Source: Peribacillus simplex
GTDB lineage: Bacteria; Bacillota; Bacilli; Bacillales; DSM-1321
Assembly (NCBI RefSeq): GCF_001542915.1
Contig: NZ_LNNH01000012.1
Coordinates: 603,264 to 667,263 of the forward strand
DNA: 64,000 nt
Direction: 5' to 3'
This document shows, piece after piece, positions 26,390 through 36,329 of this stretch; the first letter of the stretch is position 1; the number at the start of each line of letters is the position of its first letter. A model generated the notes under the pieces. The model saw only the letters and a list, made by a program, of their open reading frames with translations. It was not told the origin of the DNA and did not search any database. A program made the translations under genes and the position numbers.

Positions 26390-27498
26390 GGATTTCCCTC
26401 CAAATGAATATCTTTTAGTGGATGATTTTCTGCCAGCTTCTTCATTTTTACACCGCAGCTCTCCCGGACAATTAAAGTGGTTGGAACGATAATCTTTACA
26501 GGCATTTCCCGGCCTTCTAACCTATCAAGCATCATTTTGACGCCAAACCGGCCCATTTCTTCCGTGGGGATTTTCACGGTTGTCAGCGGCGGTGTTGTAA
26601 ATTGGGCCATTTCGATATCGTTAAAACTGACGATTGCTACATCATCCGGAACACGGATATTTGCCTCCTGAAGCGCTCTTATGGCACCAATTGCCATTGA
26701 GTCACTCGCGATAAAAAATGCTTCTGGCAAGCTGCCCTTTCCAACCGCACCTTTCATTAAATCGTAGCCGGAGTGAATGGAATATTCTTTTACAAACAGT
26801 AAATCCCGATCATAGGCATTTCGCTCCTTCATTTTGCTTTCATAAACGGTTTTGCGCGCGTCAGGTATATAAACCTTCTTCTTCAATGCCTGTGCTTCTT
26901 CGACGGATATTCGTTCTGTCCCTCCAATATAGCCAATTCGCTTGTACCCACAATCACCCAGATGATCCATCGCCAGGCTGGCTGCTTTTTCGTAATCAAA
27001 GATGATTGAATCGAATTGATCTTTATGCGCGTCTTGGTTAATAAGAACAATATTGCGGTTATATTCGTAAATTGATTCAAGAATCTGTGTGTCTATCCGT
27101 CCAACCACAACTAATCCGTCCAGTTCTGAAAGATCATCTTTTGCTTTGACCATATGCTGAAGCCGTATTAACTTTAACGAAGTGATTCCCCTGTCGGCAC
27201 TTTCTTTTTCAATGCCTTCCCGAATGGACTGCCAGTATGGATCTTTTGCTTCTTCCTTTTGTGACTGAAGCAGTACCATTCCAATTTTTGTATCTCCTGT
27301 TTTACCTGCTTCTTTTTGATGGACCAGATTTTGCATGCGCCTGCTTTTGACCGTCCGATAATTTAATTCTCTGGCCATCTGGAAAACTCTTTGTTTCGTT
27401 TCTGGTGAAGCAGAAAGTGTTTCATCATGATTTAAGACTCGCGACACGGTAGAAGCGGATAAATTCGTTTGTTTGGCAATATCTTTAATTGTTGCCAT
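26386..27498 (-). CDS. melR: LacI-family regulator of alpha-galactoside use (370 aa)
   Basis: Repressor with N-terminal helix-turn-helix ATIKDIAKQTNLSASTVSRVLNHDETLSA (residues 2-30) and a periplasmic-binding-like sugar domain (IGMVLLQSQ, FFIASDSMAIGAIRALQE, IVSFNDIEMAQFTTPPLTTV). The C-terminus (VPTTLIVRESCG) resembles that of B. subtilis MelR/MsmR. It sits between melA and melE, not first as in B. subtilis. A 13-base palindrome lies 20 bases upstream and recurs before melA, which points to control of both transcription units. Confidence 0.9.
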   Translation of the reverse strand: MATIKDIAKQTNLSASTVSRVLNHDETLSASPETKQRVFQMARELNYRTVKSRRMQNLVHQKEAGKTGDTKIGMVLLQSQKEEAKDPYWQSIREGIEKESADRGITSLKLIRLQHMVKAKDDLSELDGLVVVGRIDTQILESIYEYNRNIVLINQDAHKDQFDSIIFDYEKAASLAMDHLGDCGYKRIGYIGGTERISVEEAQALKKKVYIPDARKTVYESKMKERNAYDRDLLFVKEYSIHSGYDLMKGAVGKGSLPEAFFIASDSMAIGAIRALQEANIRVPDDVAIVSFNDIEMAQFTTPPLTTVKIPTEEMGRFGVKMMLDRLEGREMPVKIIVPTTLIVRESCGVKMKKLAENHPLKDIHLEGNP

Positions 27499-27517
27499 TT
27501 GACTTCCCTCAATTTTT

Positions 27518-27530
27518 AGTAAATTTTACT
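27518..27530. promoter_or_regulatory. MelR operator candidate before melR
   Basis: AGTAAATTTTACT is a perfect 13-base palindrome with central T, 20 bases upstream of the melR start. Confidence 0.6.
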
Positions 27531-27610
27531 GAACAAAATGAGTGTAGCATGGAAAGATATCGCTCACGATTATATAATCAGAATGTTCTGATATTTAACT
27601 TCGGAAAGTT

Positions 27611-28936
27611 TTACTGTTTGATAGCTTTTTTATCCATTTTATATTCCGGGAGCATCTCGCCATGCGCTTCAATTAAGTCGTCACACAAGCTGATAATATC
27701 ATCCATGGAAAGCTCAGCCGCCGTATGAGGATCAAGCATAGCGGCCTGATAAATTTTTTCGGATGATTTTGTCATAGCTGCTTCAATGGTCAATAGCTGT
27801 GTATTGATATTTGAGCGGTTCAACGCTGCAAGCTGTTCCGGAAGTTCACCCATATAGGCTGGTGTAATGCCATTTCGATTCGCAATACAAGGCACCTCTA
27901 CAACTGCTTTTTCCGGCAAATTGGAAATGAGGCCGCCGGTATTTAACACGTTGCCGCCAAATACGAATGGTTCGTTCGTTTCCATCGCTTCGATAATGCG
28001 CGATCCATACTCTTTGGAGCGCTCATGCGTTACATTTTCGTCATTCATCAGCTCTTCTTTCGTTCTTAACCAATTGGCAATTTGTTCTTCACATCGACGT
28101 GGATATTCATCTAGGGGAATATTGAATCGTTCAATTAATTCAGGATATTTGTCTTTAATGAAAAAAGGATGATATTCCGAGTTATGTTCAGAAGATTCCG
28201 TCACATAGTATCCGAATTTGTCCATTAGCTCATAGCGGACCATGTCATGATGCTTTGATTTTTGCTTTTCTTTCGCCCGTTTCTTAATTTCAGGATATAA
28301 ATCCTTGCCATTGGATTTGATTTCAAGCAGCCATGCCATATGATTAATGCCGGCAATTCGTTCTTCAATGTTTTCGTATGGAATAGCAAGATCTTTTAGT
28401 AGATCGCTTGTACATACTTGAACGCTATGGCATAAGCCAACCATTTTCACATTTGTATGCCGTAAAACAGCTCCTGTTAGTGTGGCCATCGGGTTTGTGT
28501 AATTCAAGAGCCAAGCATCCGGGCAAACTTCTTCGATATCCTTAGCAATCTCCAGCATGACGGGAATCGTACGCAGCGCACGGAACAGTCCCCCAATTCC
28601 AATTGTGTCGGCAATTGTCTGACGGAGGCCATACTTTTTCGGAATGTCAAAATCAATGACTGTACTCGGCTTGTATCCTCCGACTTGAATGGCATTAATC
28701 ACATATTTTGCACCATGCAATGCTTCTTTTCGATCTGTGTATGTCTTGATCGTAACACCGGCATTTACTGTTCTTTTCAAAGCGTTGAGCAATACTCCTG
28801 ATTCTAAAAGACGGTCGGGGTCAATATCGAACAAAGCAAATTCAAAATCCTGGAGGGACGGAGACAACATGCAGTCACCCAATACGTTTTTGGTAAAAAT
28901 GGTACTTCCCGCGCCGATGAATGTAATCTTTTTCAT
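27611..28936 (-). CDS. melA: Alpha-galactosidase, GH4 family (441 aa)
   Basis: NAD+ and Mn2+ dependent cytoplasmic glycosidase that removes galactose from melibiose and raffinose-type sugars by an oxidation-elimination mechanism. N-terminal Rossmann motif KITFIGAGSTIFTKNVLGD (residues 3-21), NAIQVGGYKP, NYTNPMA, and the metal-binding cysteine in GLCHSVQVC; TNPMATL and HNSEYHPFF follow. It aligns well by memory with B. subtilis MelA. GGAGG lies 8 bases before the ATG. It is first in the leftward cluster. A broken copy of its 3' part lies at 33748-34045. Confidence 0.95.
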   Translation of the reverse strand: MKKITFIGAGSTIFTKNVLGDCMLSPSLQDFEFALFDIDPDRLLESGVLLNALKRTVNAGVTIKTYTDRKEALHGAKYVINAIQVGGYKPSTVIDFDIPKKYGLRQTIADTIGIGGLFRALRTIPVMLEIAKDIEEVCPDAWLLNYTNPMATLTGAVLRHTNVKMVGLCHSVQVCTSDLLKDLAIPYENIEERIAGINHMAWLLEIKSNGKDLYPEIKKRAKEKQKSKHHDMVRYELMDKFGYYVTESSEHNSEYHPFFIKDKYPELIERFNIPLDEYPRRCEEQIANWLRTKEELMNDENVTHERSKEYGSRIIEAMETNEPFVFGGNVLNTGGLISNLPEKAVVEVPCIANRNGITPAYMGELPEQLAALNRSNINTQLLTIEAAMTKSSEKIYQAAMLDPHTAAELSMDDIISLCDDLIEAHGEMLPEYKMDKKAIKQ

Positions 28937-28972
28937 TTGTCATCCTCCATTAAAAGTTAGTGTTGAAAATTT

Positions 28973-28985
28973 AGTAAATTTTAAT
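28973..28985. promoter_or_regulatory. MelR operator candidate before melA
   Basis: AGTAAATTTTAAT differs from the palindrome before melR by one base. It lies in the divergent gap between melA and the AraC gene. Confidence 0.5.
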
Positions 28986-29064
28986 TAACATATTGTTAAA
29001 ATAAATAATACAGCGCTTCCAATATCCAGGCAATGGTAAATAAAATCGGAAAAGAGGTAATATA

Positions 29065-29958
29065 TTGCTATCTCGATCAAATGACCATAACCATAGCTTT
29101 GTCTATCATATTTCAAAAGAGCCTTTAACTGAGGCAGCTCTGATAACCTCCATCGGTTTGGAAAAACGAACGTCGACTGATTATTACTGGGATGGCCGTA
29201 TGCGACCAAATGATTTAAAAACGTGTATTTTCCAATATACACTGAAAGGATATGGAGAAGTCCGGGTAGGTGAAAAAACGTATGCAATTAAACCTGGCGA
29301 AGCATTTATCGTCAAAGTACCAAGTGAACATTGTTATTATCTTCCTGAAAAAAGTCCGGAGTGGGAATTTATCTTCATTACTCTGAAGGGAGATAAAGCC
29401 GAGGAATGCTGGGACCACCTGATCAAACAATTTGACTTGGTCGTCCCAGTGGATGCCAATGCCCCGTTAATTTTTTTGCTTCAGAAAATCTATCAATTTG
29501 CGTTAAATGAAGGCATAGAGGATACCTTTACTTCTTCTGCATTTGCCTATGAATTTATCATGGGACTATACCGTTTTGCGAAAGGACTGGATAGCCCACA
29601 ACCTGGGATACCGGATGATATCCTGATGGCGATTCAGTTCATGACGACAAACTATCAGGAACCGCTATCATTGGAATCCATCGCCAAGCATGCCGGACTG
29701 TCCAAATACTATTTTACGAATAAATTCCAAAAGTACATGAAAACGACCCCTATTCAATTTCTGACGAAGATACGGATACAGAAAGCAATGGAACTCTTAT
29801 CAATCACAAATAAGACGATTCAGGAAATCGCAACGGAAACAGGCTATGATAATGCGAATTATTTTAGTAAAGTTTTCAAGAAAATGATTGGCAACTCTGC
29901 AGACAGTTTTCGAAAAGATAAGAAAATGCCGGAATTTCAGCATGTCATTATTGATTAG
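29065..29958 (+). CDS. AraC-family regulator (297 aa), divergent from melA
   Basis: Cupin-like sensor domain (YTLKGYGEVRVGEKTYAIKPGEAFIVKVPSEHCYY) followed by two helix-turn-helix units: LSLESIAKHAGLSKYYFTNKFQKYMKTTPIQFL and TIQEIATETGYDNANYFSKVFKKMIGNSADSFR. The TTG start at 29065 is supported by GAGG 7 bases upstream; no better ATG is in frame nearby. Divergence from melA at 128 bases suggests it activates the alpha-galactoside genes together with LacI-type repression, a double-control layout resembling MsmR-type loci of streptococci. Confidence 0.88.
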   Translation: MLSRSNDHNHSFVYHISKEPLTEAALITSIGLEKRTSTDYYWDGRMRPNDLKTCIFQYTLKGYGEVRVGEKTYAIKPGEAFIVKVPSEHCYYLPEKSPEWEFIFITLKGDKAEECWDHLIKQFDLVVPVDANAPLIFLLQKIYQFALNEGIEDTFTSSAFAYEFIMGLYRFAKGLDSPQPGIPDDILMAIQFMTTNYQEPLSLESIAKHAGLSKYYFTNKFQKYMKTTPIQFLTKIRIQKAMELLSITNKTIQEIATETGYDNANYFSKVFKKMIGNSADSFRKDKKMPEFQHVIID

Positions 29959-30364
29959 CTATGTAAGTCGAGAGAATGGATCTGCCCCACCTCATTCTTG
30001 TTTCTCAATAAAAAACCATCCGTGTAACAAAAGGACAAGTACGTCCCTAATTTCAAGCTGCCATGAAATCCACAAAAGGCCCCATAATTTTAAACAAATT
30101 TACCCTTAAAATCTGTCATTCATTCAATTAATTATGTTAAGAGCGTATTTTGAATCAATTCATATCAATTATTAGCGTTAACATGGATAAAACCGATCGA
30201 TTTCATCCATTTCCGAGATCATCATGGTTATATAACCGACAGGCTTCCATCATTTTGATGCATCTCCTATTTTGTCAGGATAGGAGATGGTTTTTACATG
30301 TATTTTTTAGAAGTCCATCCTTCTATCCTTAAAAACACCCCTTATTCATTCAGGAGAACCGTCG
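29959..30364. other. Gap with a hairpin
   Basis: ATCTCCTAT (30262-30270) pairs with ATAGGAGAT (30280-30288), then GGTTTTTAC on the plus strand: a possible late terminator for the AraC gene. No gene seen. Confidence 0.45.
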
Positions 30365-30826
30365 TTATTTTAGAGGCAGAAACCACACATCTTCTTGTCC
30401 ATATACATCCCCTGTGGGAAGGAAGCCAAAACGTTTATATAATTCCCGTGCATTTTCGTTTTCTTTGAATACCGTGAGCCGAATTTCTTTACAACCAGTA
30501 AACCTATTCGCTATCCAATGAACCATCTCAGACAGTGCCGCCCTGCCATACCCTTTACCTTGATGACTCTCATCAATCATGAATCCGTTTATCCAATACA
30601 TATTCGCCGTATTTTCATCGTAAGCATGCATGATAAAGCCGATCATCATCTTTCCGTCATAGATGGCGAAGGGCAAATAAACGATATTATCCCCGTCTGG
30701 TTTTATATAAACTTTAGCAAGTGATACGGCTACTGGCGGTACAAAGTTCCTTTGCCGTTCCTTCACTTTCAGTGCCAATGCCTCTTCCCAATTTTCTCTC
30801 GTTACACATTTCAAGCGTACTTTCAT
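30365..30826 (-). CDS. GNAT-family N-acetyltransferase, polyamine-type (153 aa)
   Basis: Acetyl-CoA dependent transferase. The acetyl-CoA pyrophosphate loop reads ESHQGKGYGRAAL (about residues 88-100). The domain ends with the ENENARELYKRFGF motif seen in spermine/spermidine acetyltransferases such as BltD, to which the overall sequence is similar. ATG at 30826 with GGAGGTG 7 bases upstream. A decayed copy of the same gene lies at 5060-5412. Substrate is inferred only from family resemblance. Confidence 0.85.
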   Translation of the reverse strand: MKVRLKCVTRENWEEALALKVKERQRNFVPPVAVSLAKVYIKPDGDNIVYLPFAIYDGKMMIGFIMHAYDENTANMYWINGFMIDESHQGKGYGRAALSEMVHWIANRFTGCKEIRLTVFKENENARELYKRFGFLPTGDVYGQEDVWFLPLK

Positions 30827-31087
30827 AAATTTCACCTCCAATTTTGTTTGACATACTTCTTTATTAAATTCAAGACTGATATGAAAATGCCCTTTTCTAC
30901 TTCCTCCGATATTTTGGATAAAAATCGCTCCGCATTTCAGTCAAAGATCATTAATTGGGGAATGAGCAAACCACTTGCCGGATGATGCTTCCAAATTAAG
31001 CAAGAACCTTTGTTTGAATGGTCATTTCCATCCATAACTCCTTCGTGTTTCCTCATGACTTTATTGATCGTGATTACCAACATAAAA
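30827..31087. other. Short gap, nothing seen
   Basis: No frame with a ribosome site and no clear repeat. Confidence 0.4.
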
Positions 31088-31093
31088 CAAAAA

Positions 31094-31135
31094 CCCGAAA
31101 TACAGACGCTCTTGTTCGAGTGTCTATATTTCGGG
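31094..31135 (-). terminator. Terminator of the MHS transporter gene
   Basis: CCCGAAATACAGAC pairs with GTCTATATTTCGGG with one mismatch. The minus strand continues with TTTTTG. Confidence 0.85.
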
Positions 31136-31170
31136 TAGTCATTCGGCTGACTGATGCTATTTAATTACAC

Positions 31171-32571
31171 TTATTTGTCTCTTCGTTCATTTTGCCACCA
31201 TAGTGAATCTTTTGGATTTTCAACTGCTTCCTGAAAATCGGATTTAGATGCGACTGTTGGGTAAGACCCTTTTAGGGATTTTCCTGAAGTACTATCGAAC
31301 AAGAATAATATCACTAAAAATCCGATAATACTCACCACTGTCAGATAAAATCCAGGTGCTAAGTTATTTCCCGTTTGGTGAACAAGCCATGTGCAAACCA
31401 ATGGAGTGGTTCCGCCGAATATTGAAACCGAGACATTAAAGGTCACTGACAATGTCCGATATCGAATATCCGTATAGAACATCGTTGGTAACGATCCGGG
31501 TATCGTGCCTTCATAGGTTGAAAGCAGTACACCTAAAATGAAGATCCCTAACGAAATAAATACTAAAGCATTCAAGTTTATCAAATAAAAAGAAATGGCA
31601 GATAATAAGGTCAATCCGCCTAAACCGAGTAATAAAATCGTCTTGTTGCCTATTTTATCACTGAGCTTTCCAAACATTAAAGTTAGCGGCACCATGATTA
31701 CCATGATAACTGTAATTAATACGGTTCCTACAGTACTCGATAATCCAATGATCGTATCTAAATAAGAAGGCATGTATGATAATAGCATATAGCTTGTAAT
31801 ATTAAAGAAGGCAACAGCTACAAAGCATACGATAATATCTTTCTTGTGATTTTTTAGAATAGATAGGAAGCCTTCCTCTTGGACTTCGTCACCAGAAAGT
31901 TCATTTTCAAAAATCGGTGATTCTTCTAAACTTTTTCTTAAATACAATCCAATCAGCCCTAAGGGTAAGCCGAGTAGAAATGGGATTCTCCAGCCCCATG
32001 AGGCCATCTGTTGATCAGATAAAACAATAAAGAGTGCACTGGCAAGTATTGAAGCTAATATATACCCTGTCAGCGTACCAATTTCCAAACCACTACCAAG
32101 CATATTACGTTTATTATCTGGAGAAGATTCTGCAATATAGACCATTGCACCAGCGTATTCCCCGCCAGTTGAAAAACCTTGAATAATTCTGGCGATCAAT
32201 AAAAGGATCGGCGCCCAAATACCAATTTGATCATATGTAGGTAATAAACCAATCAGTAAAGTTGAAAAAGCCATCAAAATGATCGTGGTTGTTAAAACGA
32301 CTTTTCTTCCTAATCTATCTCCGATTTTACCGAATATAATACCGCCAATGGGGCGCATTAAAAAAGCGATGGCAAAGGTTGCAAAAGTGAACACTAATTT
32401 TAGCTCATCATTCTCAACAGCACTAAAAAAGTTTTCACTAATGATAACAGCCAAATAGGAATATAAGCCAAAATCAAACCACTCCATGGCGTTTCCCACA
32501 CCTGTGGCAAACACACTTTTCTTCGCTGTTTGAATATCCACAACGTTGATTTTTTTCTTGTTAAACTTCAA
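31171..32571 (-). CDS. MHS-family MFS transporter, ProP-like (466 aa)
   Basis: Proton symporter with 12 predicted helices. The MHS hallmark is at the start: [24 protein letters not shown] (about residues 22-45), then [21 protein letters not shown], the MFS loop 2-3 motif. [22 protein letters not shown] is the other family signature. Substrates in the family include proline, betaine and dicarboxylates; the last cannot be excluded. TTG start with GGAGGTG 9 bases upstream; the ATG inside that gap opens only a five-codon frame. Monocistronic. Confidence 0.88.
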   Translation of the reverse strand: MKFNKKKINVVDIQTAKKSVFATGVGNAMEWFDFGLYSYLAVIISENFFSAVENDELKLVFTFATFAIAFLMRPIGGIIFGKIGDRLGRKVVLTTTIILMAFSTLLIGLLPTYDQIGIWAPILLLIARIIQGFSTGGEYAGAMVYIAESSPDNKRNMLGSGLEIGTLTGYILASILASALFIVLSDQQMASWGWRIPFLLGLPLGLIGLYLRKSLEESPIFENELSGDEVQEEGFLSILKNHKKDIIVCFVAVAFFNITSYMLLSYMPSYLDTIIGLSSTVGTVLITVIMVIMVPLTLMFGKLSDKIGNKTILLLGLGGLTLLSAISFYLINLNALVFISLGIFILGVLLSTYEGTIPGSLPTMFYTDIRYRTLSVTFNVSVSIFGGTTPLVCTWLVHQTGNNLAPGFYLTVVSIIGFLVILFLFDSTSGKSLKGSYPTVASKSDFQEAVENPKDSLWWQNERRDK

Positions 32572-33063
32572 TAATCATGTCACCTCCATGCGATGCGTTT
32601 GTACAAGAATGAGAAATGAAGACTAGCTGGAGCAAAAACAGATCTCGAGTATTCCCTCTCAGGTTATCCCAAATAAAAAACTGTGCAAACAATTCCAATA
32701 TTAGACTGCTTCACCAAAAACAGAAAAGCCTTTGGACATTCATTATTTTGATACAAAAACAGAATTATATTCATTCATTTGCTTACAATAGCCCTTTTGG
32801 ATGATACCTCCGCTGCAAAGAGAAGAAAGCAAGTGAAGAAATACGCTGGCGTCTTTATATGGATACATTTTTTTGCGATCCGATAAAAACCAAATTTCTC
32901 TCCTTCGATACCCGTATCCATTCGTTCAACCCATTTTCCTTCAGTCCATAAATCTCTACTCTATAATAAAAAGTGCCATTATAGAAAAATTAATCCTAGT
33001 ACTATTTGGTTTAAATCTTGTCAATAGGGGAGAAATAGTACAGTAGATGAGGTGATTCAATGA
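32572..33063. other. Gap, no gene seen
   Basis: Short open frames without ribosome sites. A good ribosome site, GAGGTG before ATG at 33060, opens a frame of only 20 codons, possibly a relic of the lost 5' end of the next gene. Confidence 0.4.
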
Positions 33064-33471
33064 TTGATTTGCCATTTGCCTTTGGGGGTTTTTATAGAGG
33101 TTTGCGCCCTGAAAAAAGATAGCATGAAAAAGTTGCTCAAAGGGCAACCTTCATTGATAATCCGTAATGGCGAATGGGATATGAAACAAATGAAAAATAA
33201 TCATCTGGATCTTGAGCAGGTACGTACCATGCTTCGAAAACAAGGTGTATTTACTCTTCGGAAAGTGCGTGATTTATATCTTGAGCCAGGCGGGGAAATC
33301 AGTGTAAAGCTTCATACGGAGACAGGAAGTGTCACACCTGATATGCTTGGACTGGATTCTGGAGATGAACCTCCTTCTATCTTAGTAATCGAGGACGGCA
33401 AAATAAAAGAGGAAGAACTTCAATCCGTAAAAAAATCAAAAGAATGGCTTATGAAGAAGCTTCAGAAATAA
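33064..33471 (+). pseudogene. DUF421 (YetF-type) protein, 5' truncated
   Basis: The frame encodes only the soluble C-terminal domain of DUF421 membrane proteins: DSMKKLLKGQPSLIIRNGEW, then LEQVRTMLRKQGVFTLRKVRDLYLEPGGEISV, which in complete members follows three membrane helices. No membrane segment remains and no valid start with a ribosome site exists, so it is probably a 3' gene fragment. A functional soluble product cannot be fully excluded. Confidence 0.7.
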
Positions 33472-33720
33472 ATTTATAAAACGAATGAGACTATCCTCTA
33501 TGGGGAATGGTCGGAAACGGAAGGATTTTTTATCCAAACCTATCCTTCAAAAAATCCTTAGTGTTGTATTAGATGGACTTTTGGCATCTACGAATGCCTA
33601 CATAATAAAATGAGGACAGATGGTGCTTCATCAGGAACAAGACTTACGACTATGCAGACGTTTTGTTGTGGCCATAGGAGTCCCTCATTTTCGCTTAAAG
33701 TATTGAATGACTATCATCGA

Positions 33721-33747
33721 CCATCAGACAGTAGTACTGTCTGATGG
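33721..33747. repeat. Perfect 12-bp inverted repeat
   Basis: CCATCAGACAGT and ACTGTCTGATGG flank the triplet AGT, right at the junction with the melA fragment. No U-tract follows on either strand. Confidence 0.7.
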
Positions 33748-34045
33748 CTTCTTGATTCGTTTTATATTTTTGGCGCATCTTGCCATTTTCTTCAATTTAG
33801 TCGTCACACTTGCTGATGATATCATCATTGAAAGTTCTGCCGCTTTATGCGGATCCAGCGCATCGCTGCCTGATATAATATTTGGCCATTTTTGTCATCA
33901 TGGCCTCTTCAATGGTCAATACATATGTATTTGAACGATTCAGCGGCGCAAGCTGTTCTGGAAGTTCACCCATATACGCTGGTGTAATGCCATTTCGATT
34001 CGCGGCAAGGCACCTCCACAACTGCTTTTTCCGGCAGATTGGAAC
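33748..34045 (-). pseudogene. Broken 3' fragment of melA
   Basis: About 300 bases closely match the end of melA (27611-27930): ANRNGITPAYMGELPEQLA, LNRSN and LTIEEAMMTK are readable, with small deletions and frame changes elsewhere. The first three quarters of the gene are missing. It is in the same orientation as melA and lies about 5 kb from it. Confidence 0.88.
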
Positions 34046-34385
34046 AAACAATCCTTATCCTTCACAATTTATTTATAAAGCAATATATCTCAAAGTCCAT
34101 ACAAGTATTATTAGAGACTGCTTTCTTTTTAATGGGTTTGGTAGTAAAAGAAATACGAATATCTTTATTACGAGAGTATTGGGTGAGGCTTCAATGAAAA
34201 CTGGCTCATCATGAAAATCTTCTGGACGAACGCCTACTCAGTTTTTTACCTAAATATACTTGCTCACGTACAACTTTCATTTTCCTTCCGGCACCTTGAT
34301 AGACGCTCGACCCATTTGATAGATAGCCTTTTTTAAGCTACCAGTAAAGAAGTTCATCGCAGGAGAACCAAGGACCCCGACAATA
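34046..34385. other. Gap, possible worn coding sequence
   Basis: On the minus strand between about 34280 and 34385 a short frame reads FNIVGVLGSPAMNFFTGSLKK before a stop. I do not recognise it. Confidence 0.3.
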
Positions 34386-35438
34386 TTAAACTGCTGCCTC
34401 TTTTATCGCTAAAAAGGTACTTACCATTTGTTTGGTTTCATGAGATTCTAAAGCGGCTAGAATAACAGATAGGGATTTTGCCCCTTCCTCACCTGAAACG
34501 GCTGGCTCTTTATCTTCTACGATGGCATCTACAAATTGCTCAATCACATGTGAGTTATCTTGGCCGCCCTCATCGTTTGATTGAATTTTGCCCAGCTCAT
34601 AATTGGCAACTTCCCCTGTTGCGTATTGAACGATTAAGGAATACGTTGGATGATCTTCTATACGAAGAATTCCTTTCTCACCGTAAATAATCGTGGAGTT
34701 ATCTTCTTGTCCAACGTACGCCCAACTAGCTGCGAGCGTTCCAATAATTCCACTTTCCGTTTTCAATACACAAACCGCATTGTCATCGACATTGGCAAAT
34801 TCTTTGGCACTCGTTTGTACAAATGCACCTACTTCAACGATTTCTTCACCAAGAATGTAACGAAGTAAATCTGTTTTATGCACACCCAAATCTCCCATGG
34901 CTCCAATAAACGCTTCATTCTTTTTAAAGAACCAGCTCTCTTTACCGTCAACACTCCATTGCTCAGGCCCCCCATGACCAAATGCGGTCCGGAAGCTGTA
35001 GATTCTTCCCATTTCACCACATTCGATTAGTTCCCGTGCTTTTTGATGTGATGAAACGAAGCGTTGATTATGACCGATCATAAGTTTTTTGCCACTATCT
35101 TTTGCAGCTTGAATCATGGCCTGAGCTTCTTCCTTTGATGTAGCCATTGGTTTTTCACACAATACATGAACGCCTTTGTTTAAAGCTAATATGGATATGG
35201 GTGCATGCAAATAGTTTGGCGTGCAAACACTCACTGCGTCCACCGTGCCGCTTGCGAGTAATTCTTCATGATTTGTATACGCTTTTGCACCATATTGCTT
35301 GGAAACTTCAAGGGCGCGCTGTTCATTTATATCACAAACCGCTACGATCTCGACTTCTTTGTTCATTTTATATTCCGGTAAATGGCGGTGTTGAGCGATA
35401 CTTCCACAACCGATGATTCCTACTTTTACTGTTTTCAT
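34386..35438 (-). CDS. Gfo/Idh/MocA-family oxidoreductase (350 aa)
   Basis: NAD(P)-dependent sugar dehydrogenase. Rossmann motif VGIIGCGSIAQHRHLPEY (residues 6-23), and the family's catalytic-lysine motif HVLCEKPMA near residue 91. The C-terminal domain holds GAMGDLGVHKTDLLRYI (about 180-196), as in inositol and glucoside dehydrogenases. It follows thuA by 23 bases with AAAGGGG upstream, so the two form an operon. In rhizobial thuAB the equivalent partner (ThuB) oxidises the 3-position of disaccharides. That role here is inferred from context. Confidence 0.9.
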   Translation of the reverse strand: MKTVKVGIIGCGSIAQHRHLPEYKMNKEVEIVAVCDINEQRALEVSKQYGAKAYTNHEELLASGTVDAVSVCTPNYLHAPISILALNKGVHVLCEKPMATSKEEAQAMIQAAKDSGKKLMIGHNQRFVSSHQKARELIECGEMGRIYSFRTAFGHGGPEQWSVDGKESWFFKKNEAFIGAMGDLGVHKTDLLRYILGEEIVEVGAFVQTSAKEFANVDDNAVCVLKTESGIIGTLAASWAYVGQEDNSTIIYGEKGILRIEDHPTYSLIVQYATGEVANYELGKIQSNDEGGQDNSHVIEQFVDAIVEDKEPAVSGEEGAKSLSVILAALESHETKQMVSTFLAIKEAAV

Positions 35439-35461
35439 AATCAGTTTCCCCTTTAATAGCC

Positions 35462-36187
35462 TTAATTTTTCACTGCAATTCGTTCCAGTGGTTCAGCATT
35501 TCCGTATATAGGACGTTTTCTGTCAACTGGGTGTGCCCATTTCACGCCATTCATAATGACACGTTGAATATCTTTATTGTGATAGGTTGGATACGTTTCA
35601 TGGCCTGGCCTAAAATAAAAGACTTTTCCATTGCCTCGTGTATATGTGCAGCCACTGCGGAAAACTTCCCCGCCTTCGAACCAGCTCGTAAAGACTAATT
35701 CGTCTGGAGCCGGGATGTCAAAATGTTCCCCGTACATTTCTTCTTTTTCTAATTCGATAAACTCTCCAATTCCTTCTACAATTGGATGGCTTGGCGCTAC
35801 AACCCACAGACGCTCTTTCTCATCCGCTTCACGCCATTTCAAATCACAGCTCGTCCCCATTAACGCTTTGAATATTTTGGAAAAATGACCAGAATGCAAT
35901 ACGATTAAGCCCATCCCATCCAATACACACTGTTTGACCTTTTCAACGACTACGTCATTTACTTCATCGTGAGCTAAATGCCCCCACCAAATCAGCACAT
36001 CTGTTTCTTCTAAAACAGCATCTGTTAAACCATGTTCGGGCTCATCCAATGTAGCTGTTTTTGTATGGAATCCTGCTTCTTGCAAAAAGGCAGCAATTAC
36101 ACCATGAATACCTTCAGGGTAGACTTCCCTTACAACTGGATTTTTTTGTTCATGTCGATTTTCATTCCAAACAGTTACTTTTACCAT
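35462..36187 (-). CDS. thuA: ThuA-family protein of disaccharide catabolism (241 aa)
   Basis: Type-1 glutamine-amidotransferase-like fold used in 3-keto-disaccharide pathways. Family sequence is strong from the start: [11 protein letters not shown], then [49 protein letters not shown] and [15 protein letters not shown]. No catalytic cysteine of the amidotransferase type is seen, as expected for ThuA. AAGGAG lies 8 bases before the ATG. First gene of the leftward arm. A 24-base palindrome 105 bases upstream matches the operators of the divergent LacI arm. Confidence 0.93.
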   Translation of the reverse strand: MVKVTVWNENRHEQKNPVVREVYPEGIHGVIAAFLQEAGFHTKTATLDEPEHGLTDAVLEETDVLIWWGHLAHDEVNDVVVEKVKQCVLDGMGLIVLHSGHFSKIFKALMGTSCDLKWREADEKERLWVVAPSHPIVEGIGEFIELEKEEMYGEHFDIPAPDELVFTSWFEGGEVFRSGCTYTRGNGKVFYFRPGHETYPTYHNKDIQRVIMNGVKWAHPVDRKRPIYGNAEPLERIAVKN

Positions 36188-36291
36188 CTTAAAAACTCCT
36201 TCTCATTTTAATTTCAAGTATTGGTCTTATTTTCTGTAAATCTCCAACTTTATATGCGGTAGATTCGGCCTGCACAGAACTAAATCGTCAA

Positions 36292-36315
36292 AGCAACGTA
36301 AACGTTTACGTTGCT
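36292..36315. promoter_or_regulatory. LacI-type operator upstream of thuA
   Basis: A perfect 24-base palindrome, each half AGCAACGTAAAC, with the core GTAAACGTTTAC also found at 38393 and 38428. Confidence 0.85.
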
Positions 36316-36329
36316 GAAAGTGGGTTCTG

